A program made the translations under genes and the position numbers. Positions 8,445-17,041 of a stretch of DNA of 64,000 nt are shown piece after piece (position 1 is the first letter of the stretch; each line of letters starts with the position of its first letter). A model generated the notes under the pieces. The model saw nothing but the letters and a program-made list of their open reading frames with translations, did not search any database and was not told the DNA's origin. The DNA is from an uncultured Bryobacterales bacterium. Its GTDB lineage: Bacteria; Acidobacteriota; Terriglobia; Bryobacterales; Bryobacteraceae. Location of the stretch: the NCBI GenBank assembly GCA_937959285.1, contig CALGAR010000144.1:29377-93376 (forward strand), read 5' to 3'.

Positions 8445-8759
8445 CTACTTCTTCTTTGGCGGAACGATCGAATCCCTTACCGCTTTTGCGACGCGGAACT
8501 TGACGACCTTCTTGGCGGGAATTTTGATTGCTTCGCCAGTCGCGGGGTTCCGGCCAACGCGAGCCTTCCGCTCCTGCCGCACCAGTCTTCCGATGCCCGG
8601 AATGATGAACACCCCGTTCTTCTTTGTCTCCTTGATGGCGAGCTCCGCCAGGGTGGTGAGAAATTGCTTGGCAACCTTATTGCTCACTCCTGTCGATTCC
8701 GCAATGTGCCTCACCACTTGCGTTTGAGTCATCTTTGTCGCTTTAGTCGCTTCGGCCAT
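8445..8759 (-). CDS. hup: HU/IHF family DNA-binding protein
   Basis: HU-type proteins bend and compact DNA as dimers. The 104 residues show the fold: an N-terminal helical dimer part (MTQTQVVRHIAESTGVSNK), the signature IIPGIGRLVRQERKARVGRNP and the arm TGEAIKIPAKKVVKFRVAKA. It is about 14 residues longer than classic HU because of a Thr/Lys-rich N-terminus and a PPKKK tail. The ATG at 8759 is fixed by a strong AAAGGAGG 5 nt upstream, although the frame stays open far beyond it. It follows recA on the same strand after a 266 nt gap that could carry its own promoter. Confidence 0.93.
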   Translation of the reverse strand: MAEATKATKMTQTQVVRHIAESTGVSNKVAKQFLTTLAELAIKETKKNGVFIIPGIGRLVRQERKARVGRNPATGEAIKIPAKKVVKFRVAKAVRDSIVPPKKK

Positions 8760-9025
8760 AAGCCTCCTTTCCTGATTCTCCCTTTGAACCTGAACACGCT
8801 TCGCAGGGCTCATGTCCTCGGATTGGTCACTAAAACAAAAACCCTCGAAATTGTTCGAATGGTCCTTTTGCAACCTTATGATACGGGAACGCGGGAGCTG
8901 CTGTAAAGGGGAGAAAGTGCAAAAAATGCCCGAAAAATGGGCTTTTGAGAAGTCCTGGATGCTGCCGAACCGCATAAACCGGGGGGATAAGAGACCTCGA
9001 AGAAGCGGGACAGGCATCTTCGACG

Positions 9026-10102
9026 TCATTTTGAGGCTATTGCTGCAAGCGGATGCTGCGTGAGCGGCACGCCGTTCGGCATGTACCCGAACGTTCCAGG
9101 CGGGGGTAAATCGAGAGCTTTGCGCGCTTCCGTCTCCAGACTCAGACGAAGCTCCGGATGTTCCTTCAGAAAGATTCGTGCTGCGTCGCGGCCTTGACCA
9201 AGGCGCTCGCCGGAATAGCTGAACCACGAGCCGCTCTTCTCTACGAGACCTAGCGAAACCGCGGTGTCGAGAAGGTCCGCCTCCCTGGACAGTCCCTCTC
9301 CATGAATCAGATCGATCTCCGCTTCGCGGAAAGGCGCAGCGACTTTGTTCTTCACCACCTTCACCTTCGTGCGGCTGCCAATTACTTTGTCGCCGTCTTT
9401 GATTGCCGCAGTGCGCCGAACCTCTGCTCGAACCGAGGTGTAGAATTTCAACGCACGGCCTCCGGTTGTGGTTTCGGGATTGCCGAAGGTCACGCCGATC
9501 TTTTCCCGGATCTGATTAATAAAGATCAGGCATGTATTGGTTCGCGCGACAATTCCCGTCAGCTTGCGAAGCGCTTGCGACATCAGGCGCGCATGCAGGC
9601 CGACGTGGCTGTCGCCCATCTCGCCTTCCAGTTCGGCTTTCGGCACGAGTGCAGCTACGGAGTCCACGACCACGATGTCGAGCGCGTGGGAGTTGATGAG
9701 CGCCGCGGTAATTTCCAATGCCTGCTCGCCGTTGTCAGGCTGCGACACCAGGAGGTTTTCGATGTCGACGCCAAGCTGGCGGGCATAAACAGCGTCCAGA
9801 GCGTGCTCGGCGTCGATGAAGGCCGCAACGCCTCCTGTCTTTTGCGCTTCGGCTACCGCCTGCAACGCAATCGTGGTTTTCCCTGAGGACTCCGGTCCGA
9901 AAATCTCAATGACGCGCCCGCGAGGGAAGCCGCCGACACCGAGTGCCGCGTCAAGCGAAATGGATCCGGTCGGGATCACCGTCACGGCTACCACATCCCG
10001 CGACCCCAAACGAATGACGGCGTTCCGGCCAAACTGCTTGGCAACGGCGCCCAGAGCCGCCTCGATCGCCTTCTCCTGCGCTGCCCGTTGGCGTACCTCC
10101 AC
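9026..10102 (-). CDS. recA: RecA recombinase
   Basis: RecA forms filaments on single-stranded DNA, drives homologous recombination and triggers the SOS response. The 358-residue product has Walker A GPESSGKTT, the Walker B-like strand LDIVVVDSVAALVPKAELEG, the L1 and L2 loop regions (EGEMGDSHVG, GVTFGNPETTTGGRALKFY) and the C-terminal domain. A GTG start at 10102 is preceded by GGGAGG at good spacing. The gene lies only 50 nt behind the Fn3 lipoprotein gene, so it may be read through from the hslVU operon. No clear LexA-type palindrome is visible in that gap, though the binding sequence of this lineage is not known to me. Confidence 0.98.
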   Translation of the reverse strand: MEVRQRAAQEKAIEAALGAVAKQFGRNAVIRLGSRDVVAVTVIPTGSISLDAALGVGGFPRGRVIEIFGPESSGKTTIALQAVAEAQKTGGVAAFIDAEHALDAVYARQLGVDIENLLVSQPDNGEQALEITAALINSHALDIVVVDSVAALVPKAELEGEMGDSHVGLHARLMSQALRKLTGIVARTNTCLIFINQIREKIGVTFGNPETTTGGRALKFYTSVRAEVRRTAAIKDGDKVIGSRTKVKVVKNKVAAPFREAEIDLIHGEGLSREADLLDTAVSLGLVEKSGSWFSYSGERLGQGRDAARIFLKEHPELRLSLETEARKALDLPPPGTFGYMPNGVPLTQHPLAAIASK

Positions 10103-10152
10103 CCCGCGCCTCCCGATTCACTACGTGGACGGAGGGCCGGAAAAGTCTCAGG

Positions 10153-11148
10153 CTATTGAGCTGGTACAGCGATTTCGACGGTGGGGGAAGGGGCGCTTTC
10201 GTTTCCCTTCACGTCAACCGAGGCGACCGCGTATCGATAGGTTACGCCGGTTTTGATTGTGCTGTCGCTAAAGCTGGGAGCCTCGACGCGGTCGGCGATG
10301 CGGGTCAGCGCGCCGTTCGCCTCTGCCCGGTAGAGCACGTAGCCAGCGATGTCTTTGGCGTCGACTGCATTCCAGACGAGTTCGATGGTGCGGGTGCCCC
10401 CAAGTGCGGAGAGACCCGTCGGAACCGGAGGCGGGAATCGGTCCTCGGGAGTAATGCCTGCCACTTCGGAAAGCTCGCTCTCTGCCTCGCCCGCCCCTGC
10501 GGGCGCCACACCCTGGACGAGGTATTCGTACTTTTGCCCGTACTCGAAGGCCGTATCGACGAACTCCGGCTTGTCGACGCGCCCTATCTGCGCGAACTCC
10601 TTCTCCGTGGCGGCTCGCCGGAAAACTCGGAAGCCTCCCCGCCCCTGCCACGTGAGACGAACCCCGTCAGCCGTGTCTTCAGCGGCAAGATTCACGGGAG
10701 CAGGCACCGGGTCGACCACCTGCAGGGCGACGATGTTGGACCAGTTCCCCCGCCGCTTCTTGGGACCGGCAGCACGTACGGCAAGAAAGACTTCTTTCCC
10801 GACCCACTCCTTCGCCGGGATTGTCGTGCTGATCGGCCCGACATTGAGTGGGACCGAGGGGACCAGCGCCGCGGTGGCAGCCCACTGATTCACGTCGAAC
10901 GGCGGATCGCCTCCGGGTCCGATGCGAAGCTCGATATCGGTCACTTTGGTAAGCGGAAGCTTCTCCGTTGTGATGGAAGGGACGGTGAAATCGACCACGA
11001 TGCGATCGGCGCGCTGGACGGCTCGAAGGTCGGTGATCGCTTCGGGAATATCCAAGGCCGGAGGCAGCGGATCACCGACGTAGCCGCATCCGGTTGACAT
11101 CAGGAAACAGGCAAGAGCCGGCCATAGCGGCCGATTGGAGACCGCCAT
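10153..11148 (-). CDS. Lipoprotein with fibronectin type III-like domains
   Basis: The 331-residue protein has a signal peptide ending in a lipobox-like STGC with the acylated Cys at residue 21, so it should be membrane-anchored. After GYVGDPLPPALDIPEAI come an N-terminal strand-rich region and two Fn3-like repeats, recognisable from PVNLAAEDTADGVRLTWQG and PTGLSALGGTRTIELVWN and their paired YxYLVQG and YRYAVASVD strands. Such domains usually mediate binding to proteins or polysaccharides at the cell surface. No enzyme domain is visible. It begins 5 nt after hslU and precedes recA, an odd mixture for one transcript. Confidence 0.75.
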   Translation of the reverse strand: MAVSNRPLWPALACFLMSTGCGYVGDPLPPALDIPEAITDLRAVQRADRIVVDFTVPSITTEKLPLTKVTDIELRIGPGGDPPFDVNQWAATAALVPSVPLNVGPISTTIPAKEWVGKEVFLAVRAAGPKKRRGNWSNIVALQVVDPVPAPVNLAAEDTADGVRLTWQGRGGFRVFRRAATEKEFAQIGRVDKPEFVDTAFEYGQKYEYLVQGVAPAGAGEAESELSEVAGITPEDRFPPPVPTGLSALGGTRTIELVWNAVDAKDIAGYVLYRAEANGALTRIADRVEAPSFSDSTIKTGVTYRYAVASVDVKGNESAPSPTVEIAVPAQ

Positions 11149-11153
11149 AACAG

Positions 11154-12512
11154 CTACAGGATGTACCGGCTCAGATCCTGGTCCTTCACAATATCGCTGA
11201 GCTGCTGCCGGACGTAGTTCGCGTCGATGCGGAAATTCTTCTTCTTCAGGTCGGGACCATCAAAGGAGATCTCCTCCAGGATCTTCTCCATGATGGTGTG
11301 GAGCCTCCTGGCGCCAATATTCTCGTTCGTCGCGTTGACTTGAGCGGCGAACCGCGCCACCTCTTCGAGGGCGTCGTCCGTGAAGGTCAGCTTGATGCCT
11401 TCTGTTTCAAGCAGCGCCATATACTGCTTGATCAGCGCATTCTTGGGTTCTTTCAGGATTCGGATGAAATCCTCCTCCGTCAGCGACTTCAGCTCCACGC
11501 GGATCGGGAAGCGGCCTTGAAGCTCCGGAATCAGATCACTGGGCTTTGAGACGTGGAAAGCGCCGGCGGCGATAAACAGAATGTGGTCGGTTCGGACAAA
11601 GCCGTGGCGCGTGTTGACCGTCGTGCCTTCCACGATTGGCAGGATGTCGCGTTGAACGCCCTCCCGGCTGACGTCCGGGCCGTGGCCGGACTCCCTCCCG
11701 GCGATCTTGTCAATCTCGTCCAGGAAGATGATCCCGTTCCGCTCCACCCGCTCGAGAGCAACCCGCGTCACTTGGTCCATGTCGATGAGCTTCTGCTCCT
11801 CTTCCTGCACCAGGTATTCCATTGCCTCGCTGACCCGCATCTTGCGGCGGCGGGTGCGGTTTCCGAAGAGATTGGGGAGGACATCTTTCAGGTTAATGTC
11901 CATCTCTTCGATTCCGGCGTTGGTAGTGACCTCAAACGTTGGTCCGCGCTCCTTGACATCCACTTCCACCAGCCGGTCATCGAGCTTTCCGGCGCGCAGC
12001 TTCTCGCGTAGCTTTTCCCGGGTGCGCTCGGCGCTTTCCGAGGATTCGGGTTGAGGCGGCATGAGCAGGTCGAGAATCCGCTCCTCGGCGTTTCTCTCCG
12101 CACGGTCGGCAACCTCCTCCAGCCGCTCCTCGCGAACCATGTCGATCGCAATATCGACGAGGTCCCGGATCATGGACTCTACGTCGCGCCCCACGTAGCC
12201 CACTTCGGTAAATTTGCTTGCCTCCACCTTCAAGAACGGTGAGTTCGCAAGCTTTGCGAGCCGGCGAGCGAGTTCGGTCTTTCCGACCCCGGTAGGGCCG
12301 ATCATGAGGATGTTTTTAGGCATCACCTCCTCAGCCATCTCCGGGTCCAACTTCTGACGCCGGATGCGGTTACGGAGGGCGATTGCGACAGCTCGTTTTG
12401 CCTCGGCTTGCCCGATGACGTACTTATCGAGCTCCCTGACAATCTCGCGCGGAGTCAGCTCATCCAGCAGGGGAGCTTCGTCCGTGGATTGACTCGGAAG
12501 GTAGATGACCAT
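11154..12512 (-). CDS. hslU: ATP-dependent protease ATPase subunit HslU (ClpY)
   Basis: HslU is the AAA+ unfoldase that feeds proteins to the HslV protease. The 452 residues show the HslU signature LTPREIVRELDKYVIGQ, Walker A GPTGVGKTE, the pore motif GYVGRDVESMIRDLVD, the long I-domain with its charged coil, Walker B IIFLDEIDKIAG, and the C-terminal tail ending SRYIL that inserts into HslV. The start ATG lies 3 nt after the hslV stop, the usual hslVU order. Confidence 0.98.
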   Translation of the reverse strand: MVIYLPSQSTDEAPLLDELTPREIVRELDKYVIGQAEAKRAVAIALRNRIRRQKLDPEMAEEVMPKNILMIGPTGVGKTELARRLAKLANSPFLKVEASKFTEVGYVGRDVESMIRDLVDIAIDMVREERLEEVADRAERNAEERILDLLMPPQPESSESAERTREKLREKLRAGKLDDRLVEVDVKERGPTFEVTTNAGIEEMDINLKDVLPNLFGNRTRRRKMRVSEAMEYLVQEEEQKLIDMDQVTRVALERVERNGIIFLDEIDKIAGRESGHGPDVSREGVQRDILPIVEGTTVNTRHGFVRTDHILFIAAGAFHVSKPSDLIPELQGRFPIRVELKSLTEEDFIRILKEPKNALIKQYMALLETEGIKLTFTDDALEEVARFAAQVNATNENIGARRLHTIMEKILEEISFDGPDLKKKNFRIDANYVRQQLSDIVKDQDLSRYIL

Positions 12513-12515
12513 GTT

Positions 12516-13055
12516 CTAGCCCAATTCCTCGAAGACCGTTTTATCGTTGGTATAGATGCAGATGTCGGCGGCGATCGCCATTGCCTTCTCTGCGATCTCC
12601 CGCGCTCCGAGTTGGGTGTTCTCCAGCAGAGCGCGCGCTGCCGCTTTTGCAAAAGGTCCGCCGGAGCCGATCGCCGCTACTTCCTCATCCGGTTCAATAA
12701 CATCTCCTGCCCCGCTGAGAAGGTACGTATTGTTGATATCGGCGACGATCAGCATCGCTTCGAGATGACGGAGCACTTTGTCAGTACGCCAGTCTTTGGC
12801 CAGTTCCACGACGCTTCTTGGCAGATTTCCGTTGTGCTGCTCCAGTTTTGCTTCAAAGCGGGCGAAAAGAGAAAAAGCGTCGGCAGTGGAGCCGGCAAAA
12901 CCGGCGATGACTCTGTCGTTGTGGAACTTCCGCAGCTTGCGGGCGTTTGCCTTGAGAATCTCGTTCCCTAGGGTCACCTGGCCATCTCCCGCCAGGACCA
13001 CCTTGTTGTTTCGACGAACCGCGAGAATGGTCGTCGAACGTATGCGATTTCTCAT
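12516..13055 (-). CDS. hslV: ATP-dependent protease peptidase subunit HslV (ClpQ)
   Basis: HslV is a proteasome beta-type threonine peptidase forming a double hexamer capped by HslU. The N-terminus reads MRNRIRSTTILAVRRN: cleavage before the first Thr of TTI would expose the catalytic Thr1, leaving a seven-residue propeptide rather than just the initiator Met. GDGQVTLGN, GFAGSTADAF and AIGSGGPFAKAAARAL are typical family motifs. The ATG follows AAGG at about 10 nt. It lies 42 nt behind the exchanger gene and directly before hslU. Confidence 0.97.
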   Translation of the reverse strand: MRNRIRSTTILAVRRNNKVVLAGDGQVTLGNEILKANARKLRKFHNDRVIAGFAGSTADAFSLFARFEAKLEQHNGNLPRSVVELAKDWRTDKVLRHLEAMLIVADINNTYLLSGAGDVIEPDEEVAAIGSGGPFAKAAARALLENTQLGAREIAEKAMAIAADICIYTNDKTVFEELG

Positions 13056-13097
13056 GAATTACTTACCTTCAGTGTATCGCGCGATGGGCGCCGGCGG

Positions 13098-14405
13098 TTA
13101 ACCTGCTTGCACTCTGGGCCGGACGTGCGCCCGCCAGATTTCAGCGAACAATCGAAAGGCAACAGGCTGCCGCAATCCCAACAAGTAGAGGGCAGCGCCG
13201 AGGGCGAACCATACGAGGTAAACGATCGTCACCCACCAGTGAATATGTCCGGCCAGCACGCCCCAGAATCCAGGTCCCGGATGAACGGGCGAGAGGAGAA
13301 ACTGAACAAACCACAATGCAAACAGCGCCGCGGCCTCCCACCAGATCAACCGCATATTGATCAGGAAGAGCATCCCGACCAGAGACTGCCCGAGCGTCAT
13401 TAGAATTTCGAGCCGCTGCGTCTCGTCAAACGGAATCTCTGACGGAGCGCCCCGGCTGATCGAGAAGACGATCGGAAGCATAGCCGCAAGCAGTGTCCAC
13501 TGGTTAATGTTGCTCGAAACCATGTTCATCAGGGCCATCGGTGCTCGCTCTACGGTTCGGGCCCAGTAAAATGCGGACACCTTCTCGGGAAACTCGGAGA
13601 CGAAGGGAGCAACCCACTGAACAAACACGAAACTGGGAACCCCAAGCATCGCAGATACCGCGAGAAGACTGCCAAGGAAGGGCTCTGCGACGAAGTAGAT
13701 GATGCCTCCGCCGAGCACAAAGAGTGTGAAGATGATGGTATTCCGCACCCTGCGCGGAGACTTGACGATCGCTCGCGGAATACGTTCCAGGTCTTCGATC
13801 GTCTCCGCCTCCTGCGGGGGGATTCGGGTCAGTACGAATAGGTAGGCGATGTAGATAAGGATCAGCACTGCTGCGTCAATCAGATTTAGCGACGACTTAT
13901 ACCAGATCCAGGCGACATAGAGGAGCGGGGTCAGCAGGCCGACGACCTCGACGCAGTGTTCGTCAGCAAGCGGAATTTGCCGGAGCGGCCTTCCGGTTCG
14001 GATTCGATGGAATAGGGCGGCCGTAAAGTAGATCATCGGCCAGCCCAAGCCGGTCAGCAGGCGTAAGGCACCGGTGAGATTGGCTAACAGCAGCGGAACC
14101 TGCTGTTTCCAGGCCAGCACGGCCTCGACGGCAAATTCAGGAAGCGTCTGTAGCCACGCAAGAATCGCCAGCGCGAATCCCTGAGCAACAAAAAATTGGG
14201 CAGACTCAGCGGCCCACGCGATTAGCATCGCAGCGAGCAGGATGGCGGGAGTGGTCCAAAGTGCTGATCCTGGCGAAACCTCTTCAATCGGGATCGCGGC
14301 GAGAGCCAGTAGGGCGAATAGCGGGGCGGAGATCCGTCCTGTGCGCTGCGCTCGTTCGGTGCCTCCCGTCCCCACTCTATGAAACCTACCAAAAAGTGAG
14401 GTCAT
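13098..14405 (-). CDS. CaCA-type sodium/calcium exchanger-like membrane protein
   Basis: A 435-residue polytopic membrane protein with about ten hydrophobic helices. Two inverted segments look like the alpha repeats of cation/Ca2+ exchangers: LPEFAVEAVLAWKQQ with LANLTGALRLLTGLGWP in the N-terminal half, and FVSEFPEKVSAFYWARTVER with MALMNMVSSNINQW in the C-terminal half, each keeping the acidic residue in the PE motif and the following Asn. The loop between (residues 195-235) is charged. Substrate is not clear; Ca2+/H+ or Ca2+/Na+ exchange is inferred. The start overlaps the end of nadB by 20 nt, implying coupling to it. Confidence 0.7.
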   Translation of the reverse strand: MTSLFGRFHRVGTGGTERAQRTGRISAPLFALLALAAIPIEEVSPGSALWTTPAILLAAMLIAWAAESAQFFVAQGFALAILAWLQTLPEFAVEAVLAWKQQVPLLLANLTGALRLLTGLGWPMIYFTAALFHRIRTGRPLRQIPLADEHCVEVVGLLTPLLYVAWIWYKSSLNLIDAAVLILIYIAYLFVLTRIPPQEAETIEDLERIPRAIVKSPRRVRNTIIFTLFVLGGGIIYFVAEPFLGSLLAVSAMLGVPSFVFVQWVAPFVSEFPEKVSAFYWARTVERAPMALMNMVSSNINQWTLLAAMLPIVFSISRGAPSEIPFDETQRLEILMTLGQSLVGMLFLINMRLIWWEAAALFALWFVQFLLSPVHPGPGFWGVLAGHIHWWVTIVYLVWFALGAALYLLGLRQPVAFRLFAEIWRAHVRPRVQAG

Positions 14406-15936
14406 TGTCCTTGGAAACTACAGAATGCTTCCGAAACTCTTCTCTGGGTACCGGGAAATCGACGCGGAAATGGGCTCCCCGGCTCTCCTCGCGTTTGAGA
14501 GCGCTCCGCGCGATCAGCGCTGCTACCTGCTGCATGTTGCGCAACTCGAAGATTCTGCGCGTAAAGGCACCCGAGCGCGTCTGAGGAACGTTATCCAGGC
14601 GCTTGACAGCTTCCTCCAGCCCCTCGCGCGATCGCACAATGCCGCAGTGCTCCCAGGTGATCCGGCGCAAGTCTGCCTCTTCAATCTCGGGGAAACACAT
14701 GGGAGGCGGCTCCGTGACCGGAAGACTTCCTGCCCCCGCCCATTCCCGCATCGCCACTCCGGCGCGCCGCCCGAAAACCACGCCCTCCAAAAGCGAGTTG
14801 CTTGCAAGGCGGTTGGCTCCATGCACTCCGGTACAGGCCGCTTCTCCCGCAGCGAACAGCCGGGGAACATTGGTGCGTCCGTGGAGATCCGTGCGAATTC
14901 CGCCCATCGCGTAGTGGGCAGCGGGGGCCACGGGCGCTGGCGACTTCGCAAGATCGACGCCGTAGAGCAGACACGTTTCGTAGATGCGCGGGAAACGATG
15001 GCGGACAAAGCTGGGCTCGCGGTGAGTGAGATCCAGCAGAACATGGGGAGCGCCGGTACGCTGCATCTCGCTGACGATCGAACGCGAAACAACGTCACGG
15101 GGCGCGAGCTCTTCCATCGGGTGATAGTTCTGCATGAAGAGCTCGCCATGGATGTTGCGCAGCAAGGCTCCTTCGCCTCGTAAGGCTTCCGAGAGCAAGA
15201 ACCGGGGAGCGCCTTCGACGTGCAAAGCGGTGGGATGAAACTGCACGAATTCGAGGTCGCTAATCTCTGCGCCGGCCCGGTAGGCCATTGCGATGCCATC
15301 GCCGGTGGCGACGTCCGGGTTTGTCGTATTGAGATAGACCCGGCCCAAGCCGCCGGTTGCGAGGAGCACTGCCTTTGCCTGAATTGCCGTCAGATGCCCG
15401 GATTCCTGGTCAAATGCAATCGCTCCCGCCACCTCTCCCTCGAAAAGGACAAGGTCCGTTACGGCAGCGAAGCTCTGGAACTGGACGTTCGGCAGCGCGG
15501 CTGCCTTGCGGTAAAGCGTGCGGGCGATCTCGTGGCCGGTGGAATCGCCATGGGCGTGCAGAACACGGCTGCGGCTGTGAGCCCCTTCACGCGTGAACAA
15601 CAGGCGCGATCCCTCGCGGTCAAACTCGGTGCCCCAGTCGATTAGCTCCTGGATTGCGGCCGGTCCCTCTTCAACCAGCGTTCGGACCGCGTCCCGGTTG
15701 CACAAACCGTCGCCGGCGTTCAAGGTGTCCTGTTCATGGAGCTCCACCTCGTCATCGTCGCTGAGCGCTACGGCGATGCCTCCCTGCGCATACTCGGACG
15801 ATGATTCCCGCAGCGTGTCCTTGGCAACAACGAGGACACGTCCGGCGCTCGCCAGTTCAATAGCGGCTCGCAGCCCCGCCACTCCGGCGCCTACTACTAA
15901 AAAGTCTGTCTCTATATGTTCCGTGATCGGGTCGAT
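14386..15936 (-). CDS. nadB: L-aspartate oxidase, start codon not canonical
   Basis: NadB oxidises aspartate to iminoaspartate, the first step of bacterial NAD synthesis. Hallmarks are the FAD motif VVGAGVAGLRAA, SSSEYAQGGIAVAL, the active-site HSRSRVLHAHGDSTG, FVQFHPTAL and HYAMGGIRTDLHGRT. The first in-frame ATG/GTG/TTG is a GTG at 15882, inside the FAD motif, which would destroy it. Upstream the frame is open back to a TAG at 15946-15948 and offers only ATC (15936, 15927), ACG and ATA (15915). An ATG at 15944 lies in another frame; a 2 nt change in the ATATA run near 15915 would join it. The coordinate given uses ATC at 15936. nadA and nadC are not in the window. Confidence 0.9.
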   Translation of the reverse strand: MDPITEHIETDFLVVGAGVAGLRAAIELASAGRVLVVAKDTLRESSSEYAQGGIAVALSDDDEVELHEQDTLNAGDGLCNRDAVRTLVEEGPAAIQELIDWGTEFDREGSRLLFTREGAHSRSRVLHAHGDSTGHEIARTLYRKAAALPNVQFQSFAAVTDLVLFEGEVAGAIAFDQESGHLTAIQAKAVLLATGGLGRVYLNTTNPDVATGDGIAMAYRAGAEISDLEFVQFHPTALHVEGAPRFLLSEALRGEGALLRNIHGELFMQNYHPMEELAPRDVVSRSIVSEMQRTGAPHVLLDLTHREPSFVRHRFPRIYETCLLYGVDLAKSPAPVAPAAHYAMGGIRTDLHGRTNVPRLFAAGEAACTGVHGANRLASNSLLEGVVFGRRAGVAMREWAGAGSLPVTEPPPMCFPEIEEADLRRITWEHCGIVRSREGLEEAVKRLDNVPQTRSGAFTRRIFELRNMQQVAALIARSALKREESRGAHFRVDFPVPREEFRKHSVVSKDNDLTFW

Positions 15937-15958
15937 TCTCCCATGCTACAACGAATGT

Positions 15959-17041
15959 ATGGCTACCTTCCCGGTGCAGACTGCCTCGAAGGCGTACTGC
16001 GTCCACGTTGAGCGCAACCTTCTTTCCCGGCTCGGGTCCTTCCTGCCTTCATCCGCAGGCAAGGTCTTTGTCGTGACCACCGAAGATGTCTGGCGGCTGC
16101 ACGGCGAAACGGTGAAGCAAGCCTTGCGCGATCGCGCCCACGCGGTCCTCTTCTTTCCCGGCGGAGAGGAACGGAAGCGGCTATCCTCGGTGGAAACGCT
16201 GGCCGAACAGATGGTGGCCGAAGGTGGCGACCGGTCAAGCATCGTGGTGGCCTTTGGAGGCGGCATCGTCGGCGACGTCGGAGGCTTCCTTGCTGCGATT
16301 TTCATGCGCGGCGTGCCCGTGTTGCAAGTGCCGACGACTCTGCTCGCCCAGGTGGACGCAGCCATCGGCGGGAAAACCGGTGTCAACCTCGAATCCGGAA
16401 AGAATCTGATCGGCAGCTTCCACCAGCCTGAGGCCGTTCTAGTGGATCCCGAAGTGCTGAAGACGCTGCCCGAACGCGAATACCGGGCAGGGCTGTTTGA
16501 AGTCATCAAGGCGGGGATCATCCGTGATCCTGATCTTCACCGGCTGATGTCCGAACGCGCCGGCGCGGTTTTAAGCCAGGATCCCGGCACGGTCGACAGA
16601 ATGATCGAGGCTAGCGTCCGCATCAAGGCCGAGGTTGTCTCGGCTGACGAACGCGAGGGAGACCTCCGCCGCATCCTCAATTTCGGCCACACTCTGGGAC
16701 ACGCCCTTGAGGCTGAAACCGAGTATCGGCGATTTCTGCACGGCGAGGCGGTCGCTTTCGGAATGAGGGCTGCCGTCCATCTTTCCCGGTTGACGGGTCG
16801 CCTTTCCGCTGAAACGGCTGCCGATATTTTGAAGACCATAAACAAATACGGCCCCATCCCTTCTCTCGAGGGTATTTCGCCGGAGGCGGTAGCCCGCCAC
16901 ATTTACAAGGACAAGAAGACTGTCCGCGGAAAGGTGCACTTTGTCCTGGTTCCCGCTATTGGCCAGACAGTGATCGTTTCCGGCCTCGAGGAGAAGACGG
17001 TGCTCGAAGCGGCGCGGCTAGGGCTTGCAGGAGAAGCTTGA
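15959..17041 (+). CDS. aroB: 3-dehydroquinate synthase
   Basis: AroB converts DAHP to 3-dehydroquinate, the second step of the shikimate pathway. The 360 residues carry the NAD-binding GGGIVGDVGGFLAA, the VPTTLLAQVDAAIGGKTGVN motif, the zinc ligands within FNFGHTLGHALEAE-type sequence (NFGHTLGHALE) and HGEAVAFGMRAA, and the basic DKKTVRGKVHFVL near the end. The ATG at 15959 is favoured by comparison with family length. No ribosome-binding site precedes it, but an extended -10-like TGCTACAAC ends 6 nt upstream, so the mRNA may be leaderless. It diverges from nadB and overlaps menG by 4 nt. Confidence 0.96.
   Translation: MATFPVQTASKAYCVHVERNLLSRLGSFLPSSAGKVFVVTTEDVWRLHGETVKQALRDRAHAVLFFPGGEERKRLSSVETLAEQMVAEGGDRSSIVVAFGGGIVGDVGGFLAAIFMRGVPVLQVPTTLLAQVDAAIGGKTGVNLESGKNLIGSFHQPEAVLVDPEVLKTLPEREYRAGLFEVIKAGIIRDPDLHRLMSERAGAVLSQDPGTVDRMIEASVRIKAEVVSADEREGDLRRILNFGHTLGHALEAETEYRRFLHGEAVAFGMRAAVHLSRLTGRLSAETAADILKTINKYGPIPSLEGISPEAVARHIYKDKKTVRGKVHFVLVPAIGQTVIVSGLEEKTVLEAARLGLAGEA

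Noticed and set aside
8760..9227. In-frame upstream extension of the HU-like gene to about 260 codons
   Set aside because: A strong AAAGGAGG lies directly before ATG 8759, the family length fits that start, and the extension overlaps the end of recA in another frame with no recognisable sequence.
10103..10152. Possible LexA site before recA
   Set aside because: No palindrome of E. coli or Bacillus type could be found; the sequence used in this lineage is not known to me.
10156..11097. 313-codon plus-strand frame opposite the Fn3 lipoprotein gene
   Set aside because: The minus-strand frame has a signal peptide, lipobox and Fn3 pattern; the plus-strand translation has none.
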